Made by a program: the position numbers and the translations under genes. From DASSFZ01 sp036514635 (lineage in GTDB: Bacteria; Chloroflexota; Anaerolineae; Fen-1058): a stretch of DNA of 29,583 nt. The notes beneath the pieces were generated by a model that saw only the letters and a list, made by a program, of their open reading frames with translations, was not told the origin of the DNA and made no database searches. Each line of letters opens with the position of its first letter. Within the stretch, counting starts at the first letter, position 1. Location: contig DATBWU010000119.1 in NCBI GenBank assembly GCA_036514635.1, positions 1 through 29,583 of the forward strand, given 5' to 3'. Positions 7,760 through 14,680 of the stretch are shown here, piece by piece.

Positions 7760-8671
7760 TCACGTTTCACGTCGCGCGAGAATCGACTGATAGACCGGGC
7801 ACTCATATCTCAAATGCGCCTGGCACGCCGAGGGCACGTCGACCAGCGGATCGATTCCTAGCGCCCGCAGGGCTCGCGTGACGTGGCACAGCGGCAGACC
7901 GACGACGTTGGCGTAGCAGCCGCGCAGATTCGCAACAGGATTGAAGCCATTATGCTGAATCGCGTAGGAACCCGCTTTATCGAATGGATCGCCCGTGGCG
8001 ATGTAGGCGTTCATCTCGTCGTCGGTGTAGTCGCGCATCGGCACATCGGTCGAGGCGAGATCAGCGATCAGTTGATCAGTCATCAGATCAACAAGTGTAA
8101 TGGCTGTGAAGACCTGATGCACTCGCCCGCGCAGGCGTGCCAGTATCGAGCGCGCTTCGGCGGCATCGACGGGCTTGCCCAGCGCTTCGCCATTGAGGGA
8201 GACGGTGGTATCGGCAGTAATGAGGATAGTTGGATGGTTGGGTAGGGGCGAGTCATGACTCGCCCGTTGGGCGGCGCGGGCTTTCTCCAGGCTGAGACGG
8301 GCGACCATCGCTGCCGGGTCTTCGCCCGGATGCGGTGTCTCGTCAACGCCAGCGTTGATCGTGGTAAAAGGCAGACCTAATAACGCGATCAGCTCGCGCC
8401 GGCGCGGCGAGCCAGAAGCGAGAACGACCTCACCCCCTCGTTCCCCCTCTCTTGAACTGTGCTCAGGAGAGGGGGATGGGGGGTGAGGAATAGACAGCGC
8501 CGCTTTTGCCGCGCGGCGCTGATCGGGATGCCGGGCGGGATCGGCCGCAATCGCCCGCAGGTGACTCGTCACCGCTTCGCGTTTGGCGGCGTCGAGAGAC
8601 GACCACGCTTCGGCGATCAGCGCCGGGTCTTCTGAAAAGATATTCGACCAGAACTGTTCCAGATCGTCCAA
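7760..8671 (-). CDS. maf: Maf-like nucleoside triphosphate pyrophosphatase with N-terminal extension
   Basis: This is a 303-aa reading frame from a TTG at 8671. Residues about 82-285 are a Maf domain: LASGSPRRREL near 84, DETPHPGEDP, TADTTV with LGKP, and STDVPMRDYTDDE with GDPFDKAGSYAIQ. Maf enzymes hydrolyse dTTP, UTP or modified pyrimidine triphosphates. Residues 1-60 form a helical segment (FWSNIFSEDPALIAEAW) that is not part of ordinary Maf proteins. It is joined by a Pro/Ser/Glu linker encoded by a palindromic repeat (8428-8488). A second palindrome (8246-8265) encodes an unusual loop, ASHDSP. An alternative is that the N-terminal 60 residues were a separate small gene. It follows the lipoprotein gene by 11 nt, so the two are probably co-transcribed. 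Confidence 0.85.
   Translation of the reverse strand: MDDLEQFWSNIFSEDPALIAEAWSSLDAAKREAVTSHLRAIAADPARHPDQRRAAKAALSIPHPPSPSPEHSSREGERGGEVVLASGSPRRRELIALLGLPFTTINAGVDETPHPGEDPAAMVARLSLEKARAAQRASHDSPLPNHPTILITADTTVSLNGEALGKPVDAAEARSILARLRGRVHQVFTAITLVDLMTDQLIADLASTDVPMRDYTDDEMNAYIATGDPFDKAGSYAIQHNGFNPVANLRGCYANVVGLPLCHVTRALRALGIDPLVDVPSACQAHLRYECPVYQSILARRET
8246..8265. repeat. perfect 20-bp palindrome inside maf
   Basis: GGGCGAGTCATGACTCGCCC is its own reverse complement. A near copy with a 3-nt centre lies at 22940-22960. Here it is translated in frame within the Maf domain. Confidence 0.85.
8428..8488. repeat. palindromic CCTCACCCCC...GGGGGTGAGG element inside the maf frame
   Basis: The left arm (8428-8451) begins CCTCACCCCC and ends CCCCCTCTC. 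The right arm (8467-8488) is GAGAGGGGG then ATGGGGGGTGAGG. A 15-nt loop separates them. It encodes the Pro/Ser/Glu linker between the N-terminal extension and the Maf domain. A related pyrimidine-rich hairpin follows the protease gene at 28322-28373. Confidence 0.75.
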
Positions 8672-8682
8672 GTGCCGGTCAC

Positions 8683-9855
8683 CTAACTCCCTGGATGCGC
8701 CATGAGATACTGGGTCAGCAGATCGCCCATGTTGCCGACGATGTCGTAGGTCTCGAAGTGCCCCAGCCCACCGGCGACGAAAATGGTCGCGCCCAGGATG
8801 ACATCATCCTTTTGCAGTTCCTCGTCGTACCACTGCAGCTGATCCAGGTACGCCCACAACGAATCAGGGTCAAGCCCGATCTTGGTCCAGTAGTCGGTGA
8901 AGTCCCGCCAGCCTGCGCCGAGTGGGCCGGGGCGATCCGCGCCGACCAGCCCATCGATGCCGGCCTCGGTGACGATGATCGGCACGTGCAGCTCGGGCGG
9001 CACGTAGTGGCGATACACTTTGCGGTAGCGCAAGGTCGTCACACCTTCGCCCGATTCCCGCTCGTAGCCGTGGTCCAGCGTCGGCGCAGAATACTCGTGG
9101 AGCGCGAGCACACCGCCCTGCTGTTTGACGGCTTGCAGAGCCGGAAAGAAATCATCCCACTGCTCCATAGGAGGGTTGCCCGCCGAGAAGTTGCCGACCG
9201 CGCACTTGAGTCCATAGGTGGCCATCTGTCGCACGCGCGCGGCTTCGAACTGGCCGTACAACACCATCTTCGCTTCGTTCTCGAACACCGGCTCGTTGTG
9301 GGCTTCCCAGTAGTCGACACCGGTGTTCGCCTGATACCGGCTCAAGTGCCTTGCGACGAAATCGGCGGCGTAGGCGGCCATATCGGTCGCGCCAGAGGTG
9401 ATAGCGTTCTGGAAATCATACTGCTGGTTAATGTGGCCGACGACGATGGTGTTGGGCGAGTGTTGCTTGATCTCCGCTGCGGCCCCCAGATCGCCGAAGA
9501 TCTTCACGACGCGCGGGCGTCCATCGACGATGATGCGATCCATGATCTGCGGATCGCGGAAACGCTGCACGGCGATGCCCAGCTTGCTCGGTCGCTCGAA
9601 CGGCGGGAAAGTTCGCCGGGGCTTCGCGGTCGGCTGGGGGGGAGGCGGCGAGGTCGGCGTGGGTGTCGGCGCAACTTCGCTCTGAACGTCGGGCAGATAA
9701 ACCGCGCGACGTGACGGCGTCGCCACGGGCGAGGTCGTTGTGCTCGCGAGCGTCGGCGTCACCGGACCGGGCGCGTTGCACGCTTCGAGCAACCCCGCGA
9801 GCGCCGACGAGCCAGCCGCTGCCAGAAATTGTCTGCGAGTCAGTCGTCGTTTCAT
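8683..9855 (-). CDS. Tat-exported lipoprotein with glycoside hydrolase clan A-like barrel
   Basis: This 390-aa protein starts MKRRLTRRQFLAAAGSSALA, a twin-arginine signal (TRRQFL), followed by LLEAC, a lipobox. A Pro/Thr linker runs to about residue 85. The rest looks like a TIM-barrel hydrolase: VVKIFGD, then YWEAHNEPVFENEAK (the NE acid/base motif), LALHEYS, and PIIVTEAGIDG (candidate nucleophile Glu). The order NE...TE is that of clan GH-A glycosidases. Substrate and exact family are unknown. A folded, cofactor-free enzyme exported by Tat is plausible because tatA lies 1 kb away. The maf gene follows directly. Confidence 0.7.
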   Translation of the reverse strand: MKRRLTRRQFLAAAGSSALAGLLEACNAPGPVTPTLASTTTSPVATPSRRAVYLPDVQSEVAPTPTPTSPPPPQPTAKPRRTFPPFERPSKLGIAVQRFRDPQIMDRIIVDGRPRVVKIFGDLGAAAEIKQHSPNTIVVGHINQQYDFQNAITSGATDMAAYAADFVARHLSRYQANTGVDYWEAHNEPVFENEAKMVLYGQFEAARVRQMATYGLKCAVGNFSAGNPPMEQWDDFFPALQAVKQQGGVLALHEYSAPTLDHGYERESGEGVTTLRYRKVYRHYVPPELHVPIIVTEAGIDGLVGADRPGPLGAGWRDFTDYWTKIGLDPDSLWAYLDQLQWYDEELQKDDVILGATIFVAGGLGHFETYDIVGNMGDLLTQYLMAHPGS

Positions 9856-9983
9856 TCAACACACCTGGGCGCGGCGATTATACCAGCCATCGTCCGTCGC
9901 GGCGGGCAGGGGGCGGATGCCGATCATTGCCGAACCCCATCGCGTATGTTATGATCGGGCCATCTTGCCTGACGAGGTCGAAC

Positions 9984-10724
9984 ATGGACTGGCGACGATT
10001 GGCGGTTTTCATCGCGATTAACATCGTCGTCTCGGTGGCGGCGACGCTGATCACGTTGTCGATCTGGGAATCTTCGCGTCAGCCGGCCAGCGCACCGCTC
10101 GCCACACCGATTGCGGAGGCGCAGAGCACGCCTGCGCCCCAGGCGACGCCGATCGCAACCTCACTTCCGACTGACGTCCCTGCTCCGACTTTCACGCCGA
10201 CGCCCCCGGGGCCATTCCTGTACACCATCCAGCCGGGCGATACGCTCGGCAGTCTCGCGCTCGAATTCGACGTGGCGCTGGAGGAATTGCTCGCGGCCAA
10301 CGGCCTGACCGAAGATGCGATCTTATCCGTGGGGCAACAAATCACGATCCCGGTCCCCGGAGTGCCGGAGGACGCCTCCTCGCCTGCGGCCACACCCGAG
10401 GCGACTTCCGCACCAGCGCTGGTCGTGATTCGTGAAATCGAAGCGTCGGGTTCGCTCGAAGGGGAAGCGGTGATCTTCACGAATCTGGGCGATATGATCA
10501 ACCTGACCGGTTGGACATTATCCAACGGCAGTGGCAAGCGTTACACCTTCCCAACGGTCACGCTCTTCGCCGGGGCGGAACTGAAACTCCACACGCGCAC
10601 CGGGGCCAATACGCCGTCGAATCTATACTGGGAGCAAAGCGAAGCCGTGTGGGGCAAGCCAGGCACGATTGCTTACCTGCGCGACGCCTCGGGCGTTCTC
10701 GTAGCGCAGTATCGCGTGCCGTGA
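9984..10724 (+). CDS. membrane-anchored LysM and lamin-tail domain protein
   Basis: The protein is 246 aa from the ATG at 9984, which follows a -10-like TATGAT at about 9949-9954. Residues 6-27 (LAVFIAINIVVSVAATLITL) are a single membrane segment. A Pro/Thr/Ala-rich linker is followed by a LysM domain (YTIQPGDTLGSLALEF ... LAANGL ... LSVGQQITIP) at about 81-128. After a second linker comes a lamin-tail domain at about 148-245 (VFTNLGDMINLTGWTLSN ... YTFPTVTLFAGAEL). LysM binds N-acetylglucosamine polymers such as peptidoglycan. The lamin-tail fold is common in secreted bacterial proteins. It probably links membrane and cell wall. Upstream in-frame start codons at 9663 and beyond run antiparallel to the lipoprotein gene and are unlikely. 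Confidence 0.82.
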   Translation: MDWRRLAVFIAINIVVSVAATLITLSIWESSRQPASAPLATPIAEAQSTPAPQATPIATSLPTDVPAPTFTPTPPGPFLYTIQPGDTLGSLALEFDVALEELLAANGLTEDAILSVGQQITIPVPGVPEDASSPAATPEATSAPALVVIREIEASGSLEGEAVIFTNLGDMINLTGWTLSNGSGKRYTFPTVTLFAGAELKLHTRTGANTPSNLYWEQSEAVWGKPGTIAYLRDASGVLVAQYRVP

Positions 10725-10765
10725 TGTAACTATACTGCGCGCGGTCACAAGTTGCGCTTTTTGCT

Positions 10766-10828
10766 GCTCAGAGCCCGCGTCCACGCGGGCGTCTATCCTG
10801 ATCGACCGCGAGGACGCGGTCGGTGAGC
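10766..10828. repeat. GCTCA...TGAGC bounded double-hairpin element
   Basis: The 63-bp element begins GCTCA and ends TGAGC. It contains two hairpins: CCGCG-TCCA-CGCGG on the left and GACCGCG-AGGA-CGCGGTC on the right. A shorter relative is at 4401-4432. It lies between the convergent LysM and tatA genes. Confidence 0.65.
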
Positions 10829-10861
10829 AAAACCGCAGATTATTCCCGCGTCGAGTATAAA

Positions 10862-10894
10862 AGACCTCCGAGGACGTAGCCACCTCGGAGGTCT
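10862..10894 (-). terminator. rho-independent terminator of tatA
   Basis: A 12-bp perfect stem, AGACCTCCGAGG (10862-10873) with CCTCGGAGGTCT (10883-10894), has a 9-nt loop. Read on the minus strand it is followed by TTTTATA. It sits 27 nt past the tatA stop. Confidence 0.85.
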
Positions 10895-10920
10895 GCTGTC
10901 TGGCGGAACCGGTGCAAGCG

Positions 10921-11100
10921 CTATGGGCCAGGCTCGTCGCTCTTTTTCTTCTCAGGCTGATCGTCGCCCGACAGGCCCTTGCGAAACTCGCGAATGCCCG
11001 TGCCCAACTCTCGACCGACACGCGCCACGCGCCCGATGCCAAAGACCAGGATAATAATCGCCAGGATGATCAGGAGTTCCGGAACACCTAGATTCGGCAT
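10921..11100 (-). CDS. tatA: Sec-independent protein translocase subunit TatA/E
   Basis: The protein is 59 aa from the ATG at 11100, preceded by AGGGAGAG. Residues 5-22 (GVPELLIILAIIILVFGI) are the short TatA membrane helix, followed by the hinge and the amphipathic helix RVGRELGTGIREFRKGL. The C-terminus is polar and charged (DDQPEKKKSDEPGP). TatA oligomers form the pore for folded twin-arginine substrates. No tatB or tatC is adjacent. The gene ends in a strong terminator, so it is a single-gene unit. A longer in-frame start at 11199 lacks family support. Confidence 0.92.
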   Translation of the reverse strand: MPNLGVPELLIILAIIILVFGIGRVARVGRELGTGIREFRKGLSGDDQPEKKKSDEPGP

Positions 11101-11203
11101 GGCAATCTCTCCCTGCTGAGATTCGCTCGTTCGACACAAATTATAACATACTTGGCGCACAGCCAGGCGGCGGATGCCGGGAGATGATCCACTTTTCAAT
11201 CCG

Positions 11204-11232
11204 TTGACAGCCTCAGATCTACATGTTAAAAT
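11204..11232 (+). promoter_or_regulatory. sigma70-type promoter of the tRNA-Lys gene
   Basis: TTGACA (11204-11209) is a perfect -35. It lies exactly 17 nt before TAAAAT (11227-11232), and the tRNA begins 10 nt after the -10 box. This is the best promoter match in the window. Confidence 0.85.
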
Positions 11233-11276
11233 CCACCCCAGTGGGCCGTTAGCTCAATCGGTAGAGCAGGGGCCTT

Positions 11277-11906
11277 CAAAGGGAGCCTCGGCGGAGAATA
11301 GGAATTCGCCGAGTGGACGTTGCGATATGCTGGAACCCTGACGCGTAAGGCATGGCAACCAGCAGGCAACCCTCAGCGTTCGGGCGTCGAGACAGGTCAT
11401 GCACACCAAAGACGCCGGGACCGTCGGTGAACTGGCGGTTATTTTACATCTGAAGCAGGCTGGCTACACGGTCTTCACCGAAGTCGGCGACAACAGTCCT
11501 ATCGATCTTATCTTGGCGAATAAAGGATGGTTGTTACGCGGACAGGTGAAGTCGTGCAGGCTGGTGAATGGAGCGGCAAGTCTGCCGCTTCGCAAGGCTG
11601 GCCCCAATGGCTACCTGCGAAAGCATATCGGGGACACGATCGACTTCTTTGCTCTGTATGTGCATGATACAGGGCAGATCGCCTACATTTCGGCGAAAGA
11701 AGCTTTCAAGAGTTGTCCAAGAAGCACCCGCCTGACTTTCAGGGTAGATCCCGCGAAGAATAAGCAGAAGCGGCGCGTCCGATACCTGAAAGACTATGCC
11801 GACTTTGAGGGAGTCCTCAGAGACTATGAGCAACGCACCTGAGAAGGTGAAGATATAGTCCAGACCACAACCCCATTCGGGGGCCGGGGAAACCCGGAGT
11901 GGTATG
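11277..11906 (+). ncRNA. group I self-splicing intron in tRNA-Lys(UUU)
   Basis: This 630-nt intron follows U34 and ends in the expected terminal G (11906). Visible helices: P1, where exon CCUU pairs with GGG at 11281-11283 giving the splice-site U.G; P2 CTCGGCG/CGCCGAG (11287-11293 with 11307-11313); P3 CGTTGC (11318-11323) with GCAACG (11830-11835); a P4/P5-region stem TGCTGG/CCAGCA (11328-11333 with 11359-11364); P7 GACTAT (11822-11827) with ATAGTC (11855-11860); P8 CACCT-GAGA-AGGTG (11836-11849); P9 ACCAC/GTGGT (11864-11868 with 11899-11903), holding a CCGGG-GAAA-CCCGG hairpin. The classical R (TCAGAGACTA) and S (AAGATATAGTCC) motifs are present. The interleaved P3/P7 order is the group I pseudoknot. 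Subgroup is not assigned. Confidence 0.92.
11399..11842 (+). CDS. intron-encoded PD-(D/E)XK endonuclease (I-Ssp6803I-like homing endonuclease)
   Basis: This 147-aa protein has the PD-(D/E)XK layout: E11 in GELA, D36 in NSPIDL, and Q49/K51 in RGQVKS. That is a compact nuclease core of the kind found in I-Ssp6803I, a homing endonuclease of about the same size encoded in a cyanobacterial tRNA-fMet group I intron. It should cut intronless tRNA-Lys alleles and spread the intron; this role is inferred. The C-terminus is basic (KNKQKRRVRYLKDY). The end of the frame (DYEQRT, stop at 11840-11842) overlaps the ribozyme P7, P3 and P8 strands. The start at 11399 has only a weak ACAGG upstream, so expression may be low. 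All active-site residues are intact, implying recent function. Confidence 0.85.
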   Translation: MHTKDAGTVGELAVILHLKQAGYTVFTEVGDNSPIDLILANKGWLLRGQVKSCRLVNGAASLPLRKAGPNGYLRKHIGDTIDFFALYVHDTGQIAYISAKEAFKSCPRSTRLTFRVDPAKNKQKRRVRYLKDYADFEGVLRDYEQRT

Positions 11907-11952
11907 TTAAGCCCTTGGTTGCAGGTTCGAGTCCTGCACGGCTCATCAGGAA

Positions 11953-11981
11953 GCCTCGCGCGTGCGCGGGGCTTTTGTTTT
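11953..11981 (+). terminator. rho-independent terminator of tRNA-Lys
   Basis: The stem GCCTCGCGC (11953-11961) with GCGCGGGGC (11964-11972), one G.U pair, is followed by TTTTGTTTT. It begins 8 nt after the tRNA 3' end. Confidence 0.85.
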
Positions 11982-11997
11982 GCCCAAACCTAAAATG

Positions 11998-12876
11998 CTA
12001 CTCCCACTCCAGGTCTTTCACCAGATCCGCCAGCGACCGCGCACCCTTCTTCGGTTTGTTGGCCGTCATCGCCTCTGCACCCTTCTTCGCCACGATGCGC
12101 TTGGCGATGATGTCGGCCAGCACCTGATCGGGAATCGACTTCGGCTGCGAGCGCTGCCACGCCATCGCCTTCTGACCCGGCTCACAGATGTCGAGGTAGG
12201 GGCAGTAAGCATGCCCCCAGTGCTCGGGCGGCAGCGTATCGTCCGGCAAGCGACCCTCGGCCAGGCTGTCCAGCATTGCCTTCACGCGTGCCAGCAGATC
12301 GGCGATCGCATCGGGATCGGGATAGACCTCGTAGGCCAGGTGATCGAGCGTGTCGCGATTCTCGTAGTAGATGATCGCACCCTTGAGCGGAATCGCACCT
12401 CGATAGTATTCGCCGATGCCCCACAGATAAATCTGCGCCTGGCGGACGTGTTCTTCTTTCGGAATGCCTGCCGCCTTGACCTTGTCGAACTCGGAGGCCG
12501 CCGCCGTCTTGAATTCCAGCGCCCAGAAGCCGGCCAGCGTTTCGTCGCTCGCTTTTTCGGGCGGGATGTAGAAGATGCCATCGCACAGGCCGTGGAGGCG
12601 ATATTCGGGCACTTCGAAGAAAACCTCTTGACCCAGGCAGGCGCGCTCCAGCCCGCGCTGCAAGCGCCGATGGCTGTCGGTGCCGACGGAGAGAATGCGC
12701 CCGACCCGCGCGTCGAACGGCGGCTTGGGCTTGCCCTGCAACTCGAACGCGACGTACAGCAGGCAGCCCTTCGCCAGCGACGAGGGGCGGATGTACGGCT
12801 CCTGCGTCTGCGCACGCTGAGCGGTCTGCAACAGATCGACCACGTAGCCGGCCGCGCCTTTCACCTTTTTCATCAT
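11998..12876 (-). CDS. PD-(D/E)XK nuclease, RecB/Cas4-like
   Basis: The protein is about 292 aa from tandem ATGs at 12876/12873, with GGAG 4 to 7 nt upstream. Core motifs: H69 (VGTDSHR), D99 (HGLCDG), the E121-x-K123 dyad in ALEFKTA, and a late glutamine motif (VRQAQIYLWG). This is the RecB-type nuclease order. One Cys near residue 38 (KGCLLY) and two near the C-terminus (CPYLDIC) recall the iron-sulfur cage of Cas4/AddB nucleases, but only three cysteines are arranged this way, so a cluster is doubtful. It probably degrades DNA ends. It lies 98 nt downstream of the HerA-like gene at 12975-14540 on the same strand, so the ATPase is a likely partner. It is not a cas gene by context, since no CRISPR is present. 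Confidence 0.75.
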   Translation of the reverse strand: MMKKVKGAAGYVVDLLQTAQRAQTQEPYIRPSSLAKGCLLYVAFELQGKPKPPFDARVGRILSVGTDSHRRLQRGLERACLGQEVFFEVPEYRLHGLCDGIFYIPPEKASDETLAGFWALEFKTAAASEFDKVKAAGIPKEEHVRQAQIYLWGIGEYYRGAIPLKGAIIYYENRDTLDHLAYEVYPDPDAIADLLARVKAMLDSLAEGRLPDDTLPPEHWGHAYCPYLDICEPGQKAMAWQRSQPKSIPDQVLADIIAKRIVAKKGAEAMTANKPKKGARSLADLVKDLEWE

Positions 12877-12903
12877 ACACTCCTGCCATGGACGATGACA
12901 TTC

Positions 12904-12968
12904 ACCGCCGAGAACGCAGAGTACGCAGAGGCTTCATATTGCTCGGCGTTCTCCGTGTTCTCTGCGGT
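12904..12968. repeat. imperfect palindromic repeat with 9-nt period (copy 2)
   Basis: The left arm is ACCGCCGAG, AACGCAGAG, TACGCAGAG. The right arm begins CTCGGCGTTCTCC and ends CTCTGCGGT. About 22 of 27 positions pair. It fills the gap between the HerA-like and nuclease genes and lies 6 nt past the HerA stop. Confidence 0.75.
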
Positions 12969-12974
12969 TAGACT

Positions 12975-14540
12975 TCACGTTCGGAAGAAGAACCGCGTCT
13001 CACCCGCCGTATTCACACCTTCCAGCGGATCGACTTCGAACATCAGCGGATATTGGGCGGTGACGTTGCCGATGACGAGCGCGTGACGCTGCCGCAGCCG
13101 GCGCACGAACGCCGCCATTGTCTCGTAGTCGGTCGCCGCGCCGCGCGATACGTGCCGCACGTCGTCCTCGAACGGAATCCGAAGGAGGAACAGGTTATCC
13201 GCCTGGCGCAGCACGGCCTCGTCCAGGCCATGAATCATGTTGGTGACGAAGAAACTGGTGATGCCCAGGTGTCGTGCGCGGGTGACGATGTAGTCGATGC
13301 TCTGGCGCGAAACATACAGGTGCGCTTCCTCGAAGAAGATGAACGGGAAGCGGTGCGTGCTGTGCTCGATCTCCCAGATGCACAACTCCTTCACCAGCTC
13401 GATGATCGCCTGCACGAAGCCTTCGCGCGCCAGATTCGACAGGCCCGACACGTCCACGACGAGCGCGCCGCCTTCGCGAATCTTGCGGTAAGCTTCTCCG
13501 AGTGATGCCGCTTCTTTTGGACTACGGGCGAAGATGCGCGTGTTCTTCAGCGCCTCCAGCCGCGAGCGGATGGCGTGGTTGACGACGGCGGCGCTCGACC
13601 CGCCGCCAAACTCGCCCTCGTCGGCCATTTGCATCAGTTGCTCAAGTCCGATGTAGGGCGGCTTGCCGCCCTCACGCTCGACGGCTTCGGCCTCGGCCCA
13701 CAAGCGCGCCACGCGATTCTCAAAGTACAGCGCCGAAACCTCGGGCAGGCCGAAGCGCGTCAGCAGCGTCATCGTCGGCGCGAGGCCGAATTGCCGCACG
13801 CTCAACCGAAAGTTGCCGCCTGCCTCCAGGTGAACGATGCCGCGCCGGATCGTCTTGCCCGTGCTCGGATCGACTTCGGCTTTGGGCAGATGGATGTATT
13901 CCTTGTTGATGTCGAACACGACGCACGGCCCGCCCTGCGCGATGAGCTGCAAGAGCACGACCTTGGACAGGTGAGATTTGCCACTGCCCTTCACTCCCGT
14001 GATCACGTTGACCTTTTCCAGGTCCTGCCCTTCGACGTAGAAGTCCGTTCCGGCCAATGTGCGACCCAGTCGCAGGCGATGCCCCAGATCGCGTGTCGAG
14101 TTAGCGAAGACCTCTTGATCGTCGGTGCGGAAGACATCCACATTGCGCGCCGGGATCCAGCCATCCCACTGCTCCCAGCGGACGCGCCCGTTGTCCGACG
14201 CGGGGGCCGTCTTGCGGATTTTCGCCAGCGCCAGCTGGATGTTCCCCATCTCGGCATCGTGGTCGTCGAGATTCTCCGGCACCGTGAGCCGGTAACCGAT
14301 CGCTTCCAGGAGTGGTGCGCGGATCGGCTCCGGCCCGACGAGGCTGTGCAGTTGGTCGAGGACGAGCGAAGGATACGTCGCGGAGCGAAAGGCGATGACC
14401 TGGACGATCACACTGCGGTTGGAGTCGCGCTCGTGCAGCGTGAGCGTCTCGCCGACGCGCAGGTCGACTTCGCGGGGATTGAAAAGCAATTCAGCCAGGT
14501 CGCCGTCAATCCGGCGGACCTGGACATTGAGCGTGTCCAC
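12975..14540 (-). CDS. HerA-like DNA-translocase ATPase (FtsK/HerA superfamily), first copy
   Basis: This 521-aa protein starts at GTG 14540 with GAGGTGAGG just upstream. An N-terminal barrel-like region (residues about 1-120) precedes the RecA-type ATPase: Walker A GVKGSGKSH near 181, FDINKEY, RPE-like segments, Walker B FIFFEEAH near 400, then RARHLGITSFFVTNM and LLRIPFEDD. HerA hexamers pump DNA and work with end-resection nucleases. This copy is followed by the RecB-like nuclease gene and is divergent from NurA. An in-frame longer start is not needed. It differs clearly in sequence from the HerA at 17520-19223, so the two are not recent duplicates. Confidence 0.88.
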   Translation of the reverse strand: MDTLNVQVRRIDGDLAELLFNPREVDLRVGETLTLHERDSNRSVIVQVIAFRSATYPSLVLDQLHSLVGPEPIRAPLLEAIGYRLTVPENLDDHDAEMGNIQLALAKIRKTAPASDNGRVRWEQWDGWIPARNVDVFRTDDQEVFANSTRDLGHRLRLGRTLAGTDFYVEGQDLEKVNVITGVKGSGKSHLSKVVLLQLIAQGGPCVVFDINKEYIHLPKAEVDPSTGKTIRRGIVHLEAGGNFRLSVRQFGLAPTMTLLTRFGLPEVSALYFENRVARLWAEAEAVEREGGKPPYIGLEQLMQMADEGEFGGGSSAAVVNHAIRSRLEALKNTRIFARSPKEAASLGEAYRKIREGGALVVDVSGLSNLAREGFVQAIIELVKELCIWEIEHSTHRFPFIFFEEAHLYVSRQSIDYIVTRARHLGITSFFVTNMIHGLDEAVLRQADNLFLLRIPFEDDVRHVSRGAATDYETMAAFVRRLRQRHALVIGNVTAQYPLMFEVDPLEGVNTAGETRFFFRT

Positions 14541-14631
14541 TCCTCACCTCTGGCTCCCGGTGCATACGAACGTCCTGCACAATCTCAAAACCGAGATAGA
14601 ACTCGCGTTCCACTTGCGATTCTACATAGTC

Positions 14632-14680
14632 GTGTGACAGCTAGCGTCACACTCCTTTTGGGCCGAGCCTTGCGTGTGAC
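14632..14680. promoter_or_regulatory. operator-like palindrome GTGTGAC-N7-GTCACAC plus third half-site
   Basis: GTGTGAC at 14632-14638 and GTCACAC at 14646-14652 form a perfect inverted repeat in the divergent HerA/NurA gap. A third GTGTGAC at 14674-14680 overlaps the -35 region of the NurA promoter, 42 nt from the first copy (about four helical turns). This suggests a repressor that could control both directions. Confidence 0.5.

Larger units (their letters stand above)
11243..11945 (+). tRNA. tRNA-Lys (anticodon UUU), interrupted by a group I intron
   Basis: The exons are 11243-11276 and 11907-11945. Joined, they give a 73-nt cloverleaf: acceptor GGGCCGT/ACGGCTC, D-arm GCTC/GAGC, anticodon stem GGGGC/GCCCT, loop CUUUUAA with anticodon UUU, T-stem GCAGG/CCTGC and discriminator A73. 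The body closely resembles bacterial tRNA-Lys (GGGTCGTTAGCTC..., GCAGGTTCGA). CCA is not encoded and must be added. The interruption is between anticodon positions 34 and 35. Reading straight through without the intron gives no valid tRNA. The gene has its own promoter and terminator. Confidence 0.92.

Noticed and set aside
7399..7806. Minus-strand open frame of 135 codons
   Set aside because: It runs through three palindromic repeats (its text includes FQPGDESPG, a translation of the repeat), overlaps maf and a TA gene, and has no family resemblance.
11243..11945. tRNA-Asn(GUU) reading of the interrupted tRNA
   Set aside because: It would need the intron to end in U rather than G, and the tRNA body matches tRNA-Lys rather than tRNA-Asn.
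11998..12876. Cas4 of a CRISPR system
   Set aside because: No repeat-spacer array or other cas gene is present; the cysteine set is incomplete and the gene sits with HerA.
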